Shown piece after piece: positions 7,302 through 15,199 of a stretch of 29,158 bases of DNA. The stretch spans positions 1 through 29,158 of the forward strand of contig CALMVM010000430.1 of the NCBI GenBank assembly GCA_937873255.1, in the 5' to 3' direction. Every line of letters begins with the position of its first letter. Positions within the stretch are counted from its first letter, which is position 1. The notes beneath the pieces were generated by a model. The model made no database searches, was not told where the DNA came from, and saw only the letters and a program-made list of their open reading frames with translations. Both the position numbers and the translations under genes were made by a program. Source of the stretch: an uncultured Verrucomicrobiota bacterium (GTDB taxonomy: Bacteria > Verrucomicrobiota > Verrucomicrobiia > Chthoniobacterales > SZAS-18).

Positions 7302-8330
7302 TCAGGCGTCCGCTGTCTGGCCATTGACGTCCCTGATGGACGCCGTGCCTTTCGTGGCGAGTTGCAGGGCGCGCACAACGGCGCGCTTGCCTAGTTCGAT
7401 CTTGAAAGCGTTGTGCTCGTAGCCGCGCGCATCATGGAACAAGGCTGCGGCGACGGGCAGGAAGTTTTCCTTCGTCGCCGTTTTGCCCGTCAGCAGCGCC
7501 TCGACCTCCGGCGACCGCCACGGCTTGTGCGCCACGCCGCCCAGGGCAATGCGGGCGCTTTTGACCATGTCACCGTCCAACTCCAGCAGTGCCGCCACGC
7601 TCACCAAGGCGAACGCGTAGGACGCGCGGTCGCGCACTTTCGTGTAGACGGAGTGTTCCGCGTACGGGCTCTCGGGCAGGTCGATGGCGGTGATGATCTC
7701 GTCGGGTGCGAGCGTGTTCTCGATCTGCGGCGTGTCGCCGGGCAGCGTGTGGAACTCCGCGAAAGGAATCGTCCGTTCGCCCTGCGGTCCGCTGACGCGC
7801 ACCACGGCCTCCAACGCCGCCAGGGCGATGCACATGTCTGACGGGTGCGTGGCGATGCATTGGTCGCTCGTGCCGAGCACGCCGCAGACACGGTTCTGCC
7901 CGCTGATGGCCGGGCAGCCGCTGCCGGGCCGGCGCTTGTTGCAGGCCATGGCCACGTCGTAAAAATAGTAGCAGCGGGTGCGTTGCAACAGGTTGCCACC
8001 GTTGGTGGCCATGTTGCGAAGCTGCGCCGACGCCCCCGCCAGGATGGCACGGCTCAGTGCCGGGTAGCGCCGCTGCACTTCTGGGTGATAGGCCGTGTCC
8101 GCGTTCGTGGCGAGCGCCCCCAGGCGCAGGCCGCCGTTTGGGCCTTCCTCGATGGTCGCAAGCGGCAGGCGCGTGATGTCGATGACCTGCCGGGGCCGCT
8201 CGACGTTCTCCTTGAGCAGATCGACGAGGTTCGTGCCGCCCGCGATGAACCGGCCCGCGCCGTTCGCCTTGCTCTTGGCACCGACCGCCTCGGCGACGCT
8301 ACCCGCCCGGGTGTAGGAAAAGTTGATCAT
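7302..8330 (-). CDS. paoB: Aldehyde oxidoreductase, FAD-binding subunit with [4Fe-4S] insert (PaoB/YagS-like)
   Basis: 342 residues. The FAD-binding signatures of the CO-dehydrogenase medium-subunit family are visible: FIAGGTNLVDLL (about 28-39) and MATNGGNLLQRTRC (107-120). Between residues 120 and 167 are six cysteines (120, 130, 139, 149, 158, 167), starting RCYYFYDVAMAC. This is the insert that in PaoB binds an extra [4Fe-4S] cluster, and it separates the PaoB type from ordinary xanthine dehydrogenase FAD subunits. The C-terminal domain (VYTKVRDRASYAFALVSVAA) is standard. The gene starts 16 bases after the PaoA stop and ends 33 bases before the PaoC start, so the three are surely co-transcribed. 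Confidence 0.93.
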   Translation of the reverse strand: MINFSYTRAGSVAEAVGAKSKANGAGRFIAGGTNLVDLLKENVERPRQVIDITRLPLATIEEGPNGGLRLGALATNADTAYHPEVQRRYPALSRAILAGASAQLRNMATNGGNLLQRTRCYYFYDVAMACNKRRPGSGCPAISGQNRVCGVLGTSDQCIATHPSDMCIALAALEAVVRVSGPQGERTIPFAEFHTLPGDTPQIENTLAPDEIITAIDLPESPYAEHSVYTKVRDRASYAFALVSVAALLELDGDMVKSARIALGGVAHKPWRSPEVEALLTGKTATKENFLPVAAALFHDARGYEHNAFKIELGKRAVVRALQLATKGTASIRDVNGQTADA

Positions 8331-8346
8331 GGAAAGACTTGGGAAA

Positions 8347-8889
8347 TCACGCCGCTGTCCGCTTCTCGGTCGCCGCGTAGGCCTGCTTGATGGCGTTGAG
8401 GATGTGCGGATACGCTCCGCAGCGGCAGAGGTTGCCGCTCATCCCCTCGCGGATCTCGTCGTCCGAATGGGCGTGGCCCTCCTTGATCATGCCGACCGCC
8501 GAACAAATCTGCCCGGGCGTGCAATAGCCGCACTGGAAGGCGTCGCAGTCCACGAACGCCTGCTGCATCGGGTGCAGCGCGCCGTCCTTGCCCGTTAGGC
8601 CCTCGATGGTCGTGATCTCGGAGCCGTCCTTCATGATGGCGAGCGTCAGGCAGGAGTTCACGCGCTTGCCGTCCACGAGTACCGTGCAACTCCCGCACTG
8701 GCCGTGGTCGCAGCCCTTCTTCGTGCCGGTCAGGTCCAGGTATTCCCGCAGCAGGTCGAGCAGGGTGGTCCACGGCGCGACCTCCACGGTAGTGGACTCG
8801 CCGTTGATCGTGAGCTTGACAGGGCTCTTACCGGGCAGCGCGGTCATGGTGCTACCGCCGGCCGTGTCACTTTCTGAGAAGGCATTCAT
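8347..8889 (-). CDS. paoA: Aldehyde oxidoreductase, [2Fe-2S] subunit (PaoA/YagT-like) without Tat signal
   Basis: 180 residues, first gene of the operon. Both iron-sulfur domains are complete: the plant-type ferredoxin cluster at GCDHGQCGSCTV (Cys60, 65, 68) with Cys80, and the second cluster at CGYCTPGQ (Cys120, 123) with LCRCG (Cys155, 157). The N-terminus (MNAFSESDTAGGSTM) has no twin-arginine motif or hydrophobic stretch, and none appears in the open frame just upstream. E. coli PaoA is exported by Tat, so this enzyme is predicted to be cytoplasmic. Electrons would pass from molybdenum through these clusters to FAD in PaoB. Confidence 0.93.
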   Translation of the reverse strand: MNAFSESDTAGGSTMTALPGKSPVKLTINGESTTVEVAPWTTLLDLLREYLDLTGTKKGCDHGQCGSCTVLVDGKRVNSCLTLAIMKDGSEITTIEGLTGKDGALHPMQQAFVDCDAFQCGYCTPGQICSAVGMIKEGHAHSDDEIREGMSGNLCRCGAYPHILNAIKQAYAATEKRTAA

Positions 8890-9076
8890 AAAAATGGGGA
8901 GAAGGCTGAACGGTCCGTCGCGCTCGGCTGACGGTACTCCGCCTGACTTCAGAACCGGATGACCGCCGGTAGATGGCCGGGTTTTTCTCGCTGAAAAACC
9001 GAGAAAACGAGGGCGTTACATACGGCTGAATATAGCCGCGACAGTCTTTCGATGAGCCGTCTGGCGACGCATCTCT
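8890..9076. other. Upstream region of the pao operon with a small A/T-rich hairpin
   Basis: No gene is seen. GGTTTTT (8980-8986) and AAAAACC (8994-9000) form a 7-base stem with a 7-base loop, about 90 bases upstream of paoA. The pao promoter should lie here, reading leftward. The hairpin might be an operator or leader element; no protein-binding consensus is recognised. Confidence 0.35.
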
Positions 9077-9434
9077 TTGTACGCCTTTTTCTTCCGGTTA
9101 CCGTTCCAAGTTCGCTTCGACTACCAGGGCTCCATCGCGTTCGTGGCGGGCGGCGTGATCGTTCCGGGATTCAAAACCCTTGGTCAAACCCCGTTTGGGC
9201 TGGTGCCACGTGCGCCGGTTACCCGCCGCGCGGGCAACGCTACGCGGAGCGAACGCGACAGTGGTCGGGCGGCTGCTAACCGCGCTCTACCAACGGGTTT
9301 TCACGAGCGCGGTCCACGCTCCAGCTGATCTGATCATGGTTTTGGCTGCTTTCGGCCTGCTGGTACTCTGGCGTTGTCCGCCGTGGACCGTTGTAGATTT
9401 GGCGGTGGCCGCAGGAAAAATGCTCCTGCGATGA
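9077..9434 (+). pseudogene. chrA: Remnant of chromate transporter ChrA, C-terminal part, frameshifted
   Basis: The last 85 codons before the TGA at 9432-9434 read like the C-terminus of ChrA: LPAARATLRGANATVVGRLL, then LYQRVFTSAVHAPADL and LAAFGLLVLWRCPPWTVV. Upstream, another frame gives FVAGGVIVPGFKTLGQTPF, matching the preceding ChrA segment (usually like GIFLPGFLLLLGALPFW). The frames join near 9200, so a frameshift separates them. The N-terminal two-thirds of the roughly 400-residue transporter is missing and no intact start remains. The gene is therefore dead as a chromate exporter. The intact HPP gene begins 54 bases downstream on the same strand. Confidence 0.72.
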
Positions 9435-9488
9435 TTCCTTCGAATAGAATGACAACGCCGTGAGAGGCAGTGGCGACGAAGCAACCAA

Positions 9489-9980
9489 GTGGACAAGAGA
9501 ACGCGAGCACCGCTGAGCCTGCGCCAGGAGCTGGGTCTTGCCTTGCTGCCCACCGTGGTCGTGCTCCTCATGCTCGGCTACGTGGAAGCGTTCAGCCGTC
9601 AGCGACTGCTCTTTGCTTCGCTCGCCTCCAGCGCGTTTTTGATCTATCTCGACCCCGAACACCCGGCAAACAGCGTGCGCACGGTGGCATTGGCGCAAAC
9701 GTGCGCTGCGCTCCTGGGCTTCGGCGCGGACTGGTTGCTCGGCGCAGGCTACCTCGCCGCCGGAGTTGCCATGGTGTTGACCATCATCGTCATCATCACC
9801 CTGGATGCCATGCATCCGCCGGCAGTATCCACTTCCTTGACCTTTGCTTTCCGCGCCAACCCGGCGAGCAGTCTTTCTTTGTTCGGTTTGTCCCTGCTGC
9901 TGATTATTCTGTTGGTCGCGCTTCAGCAGGCTTCTCTGTGGGTGCTGCGGCGCTGCCGGCCCCCGGCAGCATCCCTCTAA
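9489..9980 (+). CDS. HPP family integral membrane protein
   Basis: 163 residues with about four membrane segments (about 16-34, 40-54, 66-104 as two, and 126-150). The family signature is present: DAMHPPAVSTSL, with His-Pro-Pro at 109-111 after a strongly hydrophobic helix. The early LLFASLASSAFLIYLDPEHP is also typical. HPP proteins are bacterial membrane proteins; some plant and cyanobacterial members have been linked to nitrite transport, but no substrate can be assigned here. GTG at 9489 is the chosen start; no convincing ribosome site is seen, and the charged KRTR leader fits an inside N-terminus. The DUF1622 gene follows after 15 bases, so the two are probably one transcript. Confidence 0.85.
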   Translation: MDKRTRAPLSLRQELGLALLPTVVVLLMLGYVEAFSRQRLLFASLASSAFLIYLDPEHPANSVRTVALAQTCAALLGFGADWLLGAGYLAAGVAMVLTIIVIITLDAMHPPAVSTSLTFAFRANPASSLSLFGLSLLLIILLVALQQASLWVLRRCRPPAASL

Positions 9981-9995
9981 ATCTGGCCAGACTTC

Positions 9996-10403
9996 ATGGA
10001 AAATCCTACTTCGTCAGAAGAGTTGTTCGTCCAAGGTGCCGTCCACTGGCTGCGGTTGGCCGTCGAGACGACGGGTGCGGTGGTCATCGGCTTGGGAGTT
10101 AGCATTGCCCTCGTGGCGTTTGCCCGTTCGCTGCTCGCCCGAAAACCCGCTGACTTCAACGCCATCCGCCTGGTATTGGCGCGCTACTTGGCGATGGCGC
10201 TGGAGTTCCAGCTCGGCGCGGACATCCTTTCGACCGCGGTGGCCCCCACCTGGAACGAGATCGGCAAGCTCGGGGCGATCGCCGTCATTCGCACGACACT
10301 CAATTACTTTCTCTCGCGCGAGATGCAGGAAGAACGTCGCACCGCCGACAACGAAAAAAGCGTGCAGGCGAAGGCAGTCGGACAACCGAGGCCATCGCCA
10401 TGA
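9996..10403 (+). CDS. DUF1622 membrane protein
   Basis: 135 residues with three hydrophobic helices (about 20-48, 61-82 and 89-107). The central segment, with FNAIRLVLARYLAMALEFQL, then ADILSTAVAPTWNEIGKLGA and AVIRTTLNYFLSREM, is the conserved core of DUF1622. The C-terminal 25 residues are charged and likely cytoplasmic. The function of the family is unknown. It lies 15 bases downstream of the HPP gene and ends 48 bases before the stop of a convergent small membrane-protein gene. ATG at 9996 is the natural start. Confidence 0.88.
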   Translation: MENPTSSEELFVQGAVHWLRLAVETTGAVVIGLGVSIALVAFARSLLARKPADFNAIRLVLARYLAMALEFQLGADILSTAVAPTWNEIGKLGAIAVIRTTLNYFLSREMQEERRTADNEKSVQAKAVGQPRPSP

Positions 10404-10451
10404 CCCTACCTGGAGCAGGTAACAACGCGTTGTCCAGACCAGTCGCGGTGC

Positions 10452-10811
10452 TTACATCTCGTTCTCTTTGCTCAGCGTTCCGGCCAGGAGGCCGAAGATG
10501 CCGGCGGTGACAAAGGCGTTGCGCGCTTTCTCGTGGCGCGAGAAGCTGAACATCCACGGTGCACTCAGCGCGAGTGCGCCGCCCAGCACATCGAGGAGCA
10601 GGTGCGCCTTGTACGGCATCACCCGGAACACGCCCCATTCTGCCCGGGTCAGCAGGCTGGAAAGGAGGATGCTGCCGCTCAGGAGCCGGCAGAGGGTCAC
10701 CGCTTGTTTGACTTCGGTGAAGCCGACCGTTTCAGGAGCGGTGGAAACGAGCGCGACGTAGGGGTAGTCGGTGATCCAGCCGTGCATCTGTCGAGTGATC
10801 GGTTTTTTCAT
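10452..10811 (-). CDS. Small membrane protein with SPW-like motif
   Basis: 119 residues. It has a polar N-terminal part (MKKPITRQMHGWITDYPYVA), a moderately hydrophobic middle and two membrane helices in the C-terminal half (AHLLLDVLGGALALSAPWMF and NAFVTAGIFGLLAGTL). The LSAPWMF turn after a leucine-rich helix resembles the SPW repeat of small membrane proteins, but only one clear copy is present, so the family is tentative. It is convergent with DUF1622 and follows the SDR gene on the same strand after 40 bases, so it is probably co-transcribed with the SDR gene, which itself has a C-terminal membrane anchor. Confidence 0.7.
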   Translation of the reverse strand: MKKPITRQMHGWITDYPYVALVSTAPETVGFTEVKQAVTLCRLLSGSILLSSLLTRAEWGVFRVMPYKAHLLLDVLGGALALSAPWMFSFSRHEKARNAFVTAGIFGLLAGTLSKENEM

Positions 10812-10851
10812 AACGAGGTTTGATTGGTCTGCCGGTGCGTCCCGCGGTCGG

Positions 10852-11874
10852 TTAGAACCAGCTTCGCTTGGCTTTCTTCGGCTCGTGCCGGAACAACGCC
10901 GCCACCCCGAGCCCGACCAGGGCCGCCACTGCGACCCCGAAGCCCGGCAGGACCGAAAGGCGCGTATAGAAACTCGTCTGCCGGACCATGCCCGGATGAT
11001 CGCTGTCCACTTGGCCGTCGCGGCCCGCGTCGTGCAGCGCGCCCTCCGGACGGCGCGGAGACTCGTCGCGGAAGGATTGTGGGATGAGTGTCTTGGAAAG
11101 CTGGTCCATTAGAGCAGGCGCGACGCGGTTGAAGAAACTGAAGAGCCGGCCCGCCCCGCCGATGTAGATGTCACGCTTGGGGTGCGCCGCGGCGTGGAGG
11201 ATGCCGAAGGCGACCTCCTTGGGCGCGTAGAGTGGCGGCGGCAGCATCGGCTCGCGGTCCGCGTCGTTGTGCGCGTGGTGTGCGAAGTCCGTGTTGATGG
11301 CCGCGGGTTTGATGAGCGTGACCGACACCGGCGCTTTTTCGTAGGATAATTCGATGCGCAGAGCGTCGGTGAAGCCTTTGATGGCGTGCTTGGTCGTGCT
11401 GTACATGCCCTGGTAGGGAAATGCCACGTCGGAGGCCACGCTGCCCAGGTTGATGAGCGCGCCGCCGCGCTGCTTCAAGATCGGCAGCGCGACGAGCGAG
11501 CCGTGGACGACGCCCCAGAAGTTCGTGTCGAAGAGCCGGCGGAAGTCCTCTTCCTTGCCGTCCTCGATGCGCCCGACGATGCCCAGGCCCGCATTGTTGA
11601 CCCAGGTGTCGAAGCCGCCGAAGTGCTCGGTGGCCGCGTCGGCGATGCGCTGCACCTGTGCGCGGTCGCCCACGTCGGCCACCACGTAGATGGCCGTGCC
11701 GCCGGTGGCGTTGATGTTCTCGGTGACCGCGGCGAGCACTTCTTCGTTGCGCGAGGCGAGCACCACCCGGGCACCGTGCGCGACGGCCATGCGTGCGGTG
11801 GCCAGGCCGATGCCGCTGGAGGCGCCGGTGATGACGATGGTTTGTTCAGAAAGCGGCTTGAGCGTGACGGGCAT
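10852..11874 (-). CDS. Membrane-anchored short-chain dehydrogenase/reductase (SDR)
   Basis: 340 residues. It is a classical SDR with TGASSGIG (16-23) for NAD(P) binding, VADVGD near 65-70, NNAG (93-96), Ser145 in INLGSVAS and the catalytic Tyr158-x-x-x-Lys162 in MYSTTKHAIKG. After the catalytic core (about 1-250) comes a polar linker and then a C-terminal hydrophobic helix (about 309-328) ending in HEPKKAKRSWF, which would hold the enzyme at the membrane with its tail inside. This longer architecture occurs in bacterial SDRs near stress genes. The substrate is unknown. It is divergent from the ABM gene across about 180 bases and upstream of the small membrane-protein gene. Confidence 0.92.
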   Translation of the reverse strand: MPVTLKPLSEQTIVITGASSGIGLATARMAVAHGARVVLASRNEEVLAAVTENINATGGTAIYVVADVGDRAQVQRIADAATEHFGGFDTWVNNAGLGIVGRIEDGKEEDFRRLFDTNFWGVVHGSLVALPILKQRGGALINLGSVASDVAFPYQGMYSTTKHAIKGFTDALRIELSYEKAPVSVTLIKPAAINTDFAHHAHNDADREPMLPPPLYAPKEVAFGILHAAAHPKRDIYIGGAGRLFSFFNRVAPALMDQLSKTLIPQSFRDESPRRPEGALHDAGRDGQVDSDHPGMVRQTSFYTRLSVLPGFGVAVAALVGLGVAALFRHEPKKAKRSWF

Positions 11875-12055
11875 AGGGAAAAGGAATTGGCAAAACTGCC
11901 GGAAGCTAAATCGTCGGCATCCGCCTTTGCGTTTGGCTGTTTTCCATCGACGGCGTTTTGATCACGCGCTGCCAAGGTCGGATAATCTTCATACATCCAA
12001 CCCGGCCACATCGGACGGTTGGGTTATCGCTCGAACTCTCTCAACCCGACACGCC

Positions 12056-12367
12056 ATGATTGAAAAAGCCTTAGTGATCCGCATCGAAGCCAAGCCCGAC
12101 AAGGTGGAGGAAGTCCGACAGTTTCTCCTGCAAGGGTTGCCGATCATCGAGGGCGAACCGGAGACGCCGGTGTGGTTTCCGTTGCACTTCGGCGGAACTT
12201 CGTTCGGCATTTTCGACGCTTTCAAAAGCGAGGGCGACCGGGAGAGACACCTCGCGGGTAAATTGGCGGCGTTGCTCATGGCAAAAACGCCGGAACTGTT
12301 CACGGCCCCGCCGGTCATGGATCACGCTGACGTGCTCGCGCAGAAGATCGCGGCGCTCCACGTTTAA
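12056..12367 (+). CDS. Antibiotic biosynthesis monooxygenase (ABM)-like dimeric alpha-beta barrel protein
   Basis: 103 residues starting MIEKALVIRIEAKPDKVEEV, followed by FLLQGLPIIEGEP, WFPLHFGGTSFGIFDAF and HLAGKLAALLMAKTPELF. This is the ABM/putative quinol monooxygenase pattern: ferredoxin-like half-barrels that dimerise and oxidise polyphenols without a cofactor. The open frame extends far upstream, but the ATG at 12056 is where family similarity begins. Upstream DNA is the divergent promoter region shared with the SDR gene. Substrate specificity cannot be read. A FUSC remnant follows directly. Confidence 0.85.
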   Translation: MIEKALVIRIEAKPDKVEEVRQFLLQGLPIIEGEPETPVWFPLHFGGTSFGIFDAFKSEGDRERHLAGKLAALLMAKTPELFTAPPVMDHADVLAQKIAALHV

Positions 12368-12412
12368 GCGCGGTACGACATCGCCGCCGTCGTCTGCCTC
12401 TCTCCAAGCCTG

Positions 12413-12767
12413 GCGAGCCGCGGGCGTCAAGCCGTTGGTTTGGTGGCCGACGGGGCAGCGGGTGTCGCGGTCGGTGAGGCGGCCAAGCGCCTGGGGCGCG
12501 ACCCGGTCTGGCCGATGACCCTCTCGGCGGCCTTGGCCATGTTTGTCGCCGTGGGCTTTGGCGTGCAGCCGATGCTGATTATCCAGGCCGGCGCGTCGGC
12601 GATCCTGATGGTTGCCACTCGTGAGAGAACGGGCTATACGCGTTTGCAAGACGCTGCCGTCCGGCACGGCCCTCGGCCTGCTCGGTAATCAGGTGCGCTG
12701 GCACCAAACCCGGCCGTGCCCGCTCGAACAAGCGTTTGCGCGGGTGGTCACCCCGTTTCCCGGGTGA
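12413..12767 (+). pseudogene. Remnant of FUSC/aromatic acid exporter-type membrane protein, frameshifted
   Basis: One frame gives two membrane segments of a FUSC-type exporter: GVAVGEAAKRLGRDPVWPM, LSAALAMFVAVGFGVQPMLI and IIQAGASAILMVATRERTG. At LQDAAV the frame slips. Removing one C from the CC at 12661-12662 restores GTALGLLGNQVRWHQ, then LEQAFARVVTPFPG and a TGA at 12765-12767. The rest of the protein, N-terminal and cytoplasmic, is missing and no proper start is found. It is therefore a decayed fragment. It lies between the ABM gene and the convergent hydrolase gene. Confidence 0.62.
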
Positions 12768-12819
12768 GTTCCAAGCCGAGCGCGGTGGAAGATGGAGAAT
12801 TTGTTCACCGCGTGTCTTC

Positions 12820-13701
12820 TCACGCGCCTTTCCACGGCGATAGAAACGACAGCAGGGCGCGGTTCACTTCCTCTGGCTTTTCCTCGTGTGGCAGGTGGCC
12901 GCACTGGGGGATGGAGACATACTCCGGCCGCTTGGCCATCTGGTTCCAGATTTCACGGAAGTCCCACATCTTGCCACCGCTCTCGAAGTCTTCACCCCAC
13001 AACACCAAGGTTGGGCACTCGATCAGTTTGTCCTTGTCTTCCTCGTCCTGCTCCACATCCTTCTTGGCCGCTCGGTAGTCGGCCAACGCCCCGCGCAACG
13101 CGCCGTGCTGCTGGTAGGCGCGCACATACACGGCGAGTTCTTCCGGAGTGAACAACTCCGGGTTGTAACACCAGGAACTGAAGATGAAACGCAGCCAGAT
13201 TTCCTCGCGTCCGGTGATGAGCGCCTCGGGCAGGTCCAACACGCCGTTGAAGATGAAGAACCAGTGGCCACGTGCGATCTCGGCGTTCATGCGCTCGAAG
13301 ATGATGCGCGTGGGGATGTTGTCCATCGTCACGAAGCGGTCCACCGCCTCGGGGAAGTCCTTCACGAAACGCGTGCCCACCCGCGCGCCGCGGTCGTGGC
13401 CGACGATGGCGGCTTTCTCGCAGCCGAGGTGTTCCATCAGCGCACGGATGTCTTTGGCCATCGTGCGTTTGTCGTAACCCTCGACCGCCTTGTAGGTCTG
13501 CCCGTAACCGCGCAGATCGGGCGCGACCACACGATAATGCTGCGCGAGAACGGGAATCTGGTGCCGCCACGCAAACCACGTCTCGGGAAAGCCGTGGAGC
13601 AAGAGCACCAACGGGCCCTCGCCCGCCTCGACGTAGTGGGTCTTTAGTCCATTGACCTCGGCAGTGTGGTGGGTCACGGGGAGTGAGTTTTCCAGATCCA
13701 T
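12820..13701 (-). CDS. Alpha/beta hydrolase, fluoroacetate dehalogenase/epoxide hydrolase-like
   Basis: 293 residues with the alpha/beta hydrolase fold. The oxyanion-hole motif is HGFPE (36-40). The nucleophile elbow GHDRGARV places Asp103, so a dehalogenase or epoxide hydrolase rather than an esterase. The general base is His269 in CGHLPHEE. Arg104 and Arg107 after the nucleophile match the carboxylate-binding arginines of fluoroacetate dehalogenase, and His146-Trp147 in GHWFF matches its halide-binding pair; DYRAA near 208-212 also fits. The substrate is probably a small halo-acid or an epoxide. No signal peptide is seen. The start ATG at 13701 gives a normal N-terminus. It is convergent with the FUSC remnant and divergent from the truncated dehydrogenase. 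Confidence 0.88.
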   Translation of the reverse strand: MDLENSLPVTHHTAEVNGLKTHYVEAGEGPLVLLLHGFPETWFAWRHQIPVLAQHYRVVAPDLRGYGQTYKAVEGYDKRTMAKDIRALMEHLGCEKAAIVGHDRGARVGTRFVKDFPEAVDRFVTMDNIPTRIIFERMNAEIARGHWFFIFNGVLDLPEALITGREEIWLRFIFSSWCYNPELFTPEELAVYVRAYQQHGALRGALADYRAAKKDVEQDEEDKDKLIECPTLVLWGEDFESGGKMWDFREIWNQMAKRPEYVSIPQCGHLPHEEKPEEVNRALLSFLSPWKGA

Positions 13702-14008
13702 TTGGGTGTGTGGGTGTTCGGATAACTTGTCTGTGCCGCCACCGGGAGGATGGCTTGGTGGTGGCGTCGTTCCCGCAGTCGTTATGATTCGTGACCACGC
13801 CGCCAGCGCGGTCTATGCCAGCGGCGGGGATGGTTCCCATGGGAAGGAACGGCGTGTTGTGGCTTCTCATAATCGCCAATGCTCCGACGGCCTGCCGGAA
13901 CTTTTTTCCTCAGGGACGAAAGCTGCGCGAACCTCCCGCGTCTTTATCTGCGGATTGGTTGGTTAGCATGATCCGCAAAGCCATCTTTCCTTTCTTTCCC
14001 GACTCATC
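13702..14008. other. Divergent intergenic region, no gene seen
   Basis: About 300 bases between the hydrolase start (minus strand) and the truncated alcohol dehydrogenase start (plus strand). No protein family is recognised in any frame. Promoters for both directions should lie here. I see no clear operator, repeat or terminator. Confidence 0.45.
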
Positions 14009-14160
14009 ATGATGAAATCCTTTGTCTGGCACGACATGGGCGACATCCGCTTGGACACCGTCCGCGAACCAGCCATTCAAGAGCCGACCGATGCCATCGT
14101 GCGCCTGACCGCCAGCGCCATCTGCGGCACGGACTTGCATTTCATCCGCGCGGAGCAACA
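14009..14160 (+). pseudogene. Truncated zinc-dependent alcohol dehydrogenase (N-terminal 45-50 residues only)
   Basis: From ATG 14009 or 14012 the frame gives [20 protein letters not shown], then [19 protein letters not shown], the opening of a GroES-like zinc alcohol dehydrogenase including the catalytic-zinc Cys (ICGTDLH). After FIR, where G-x-x-P-G-x-x-x-G-H-E should follow, the sequence becomes unrelated ([13 protein letters not shown]) and stops at 14275 without the structural-zinc or Rossmann parts. The gene was cut at about 14145. It is a different subfamily from the intact dehydrogenase at 16108, so it is not a simple local duplicate. The PEP-CTERM gene begins just beyond the break. 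Confidence 0.8.
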
Positions 14161-14265
14161 GGACCGGCGCCTTGGGAACTACGATAACGTAGCCTTTGCA
14201 GAGGTCAGAAATCGACGCACGAGGGACGATTCACCAAACCGGCTCTGCGCAGGCGGTCGAACAAA

Positions 14266-15012
14266 GTGCACGTGAAAAAGTTCCTCGCTCCTTCTCTCCT
14301 CGGTTTCTGCCTTGCTGCCACCCTCGTCGTTGCGCCAGCACAGCGCGCCCATGCTCAGGCTTCAGAATTCTTTGATGCCTTCTTTTCAGACAATGTTGGA
14401 CAACCCGCCCAGAATTTCAAAGGCTTCGAGCAGTGGAACGTCACCGATCCGGCGAATGCCACCAACAGTTCGGTGGATTTCGTGGGCGGCAATGTCCTCG
14501 GCTCATTTTTCTATCCTACGGGCCGCTTCGTGGACCTCGGCGGATCGACCGGCCAGCCCGCGATTTTCTCCACGAAGCTTCCCATCATCCTCGCGCTCGG
14601 AACTACCTACACACTGACCTACCGCATCGCGAGCACGGAAGCGGTCCTGGCCCTTGGCGGACCCGGCGCGAACACGTTGATCACGCCGACGCCGGACGGC
14701 CCGCTAGACACCGCGCGCGTGACGGTGGGCGGCAACACGTTCACGCTTTCCACGAGCAGCAGCCAGTTTCAGACCTTCACCCTGGATTTCGTGGCGACTG
14801 CGGCCACCGACGTGCTGGCTTTGCAGGACCTCGGGTTTGTCGATCCCACGACAGGCGTTACTCGTTACGACAACTCGGGAGTGGGCTTGGATTTGATCGC
14901 GGTGACGCCGCAGGGCGTTCCCGCCATTCCCGAGCCGACAACCATGGCCGCTTTGGCTCTCGCGATGGTCTGCGTGGGTGCCGCATGTGCGCGCCGTCGG
15001 CTAGGCTGCTGA
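14266..15012 (+). CDS. PEP-CTERM sorting domain surface protein
   Basis: 248 residues from GTG 14266, or 246 from the second GTG. An N-terminal Sec signal ([20 protein letters not shown], cleavage after AHA) leads a beta-rich, Thr/Ser/Gly-rich mature part resembling a carbohydrate-binding or choice-of-anchor domain. The C-terminus is a clear PEP-CTERM signal: Pro-Glu-Pro at 222-224 in [14 protein letters not shown], a membrane helix to about 242 and an RRR cluster at 243-245. Such proteins are processed by exosortase and linked to extracellular polysaccharide; no exosortase gene lies in the window. Its start overlaps the end of the open frame of the broken dehydrogenase upstream, so it probably arrived by a rearrangement at that point. 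Confidence 0.88.
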   Translation: MHVKKFLAPSLLGFCLAATLVVAPAQRAHAQASEFFDAFFSDNVGQPAQNFKGFEQWNVTDPANATNSSVDFVGGNVLGSFFYPTGRFVDLGGSTGQPAIFSTKLPIILALGTTYTLTYRIASTEAVLALGGPGANTLITPTPDGPLDTARVTVGGNTFTLSTSSSQFQTFTLDFVATAATDVLALQDLGFVDPTTGVTRYDNSGVGLDLIAVTPQGVPAIPEPTTMAALALAMVCVGAACARRRLGC

Positions 15013-15199
15013 ACTGTCTGCGCCGGTGCAGCTCTGGCCTCGTTCGTGAATGTGGCTGGTCCTTCGGCATGCAGAGTGCCGATTTAGGAAACCGGCCCCC
15101 CGTCGATGTGACGAATACACAGCGGTTCTCGTCCGTTGGGGCTGTCTCAGCTGTCTTTCGACTCGCCGGCGCTTTCACACAAAATCACTCATTTTTTCC

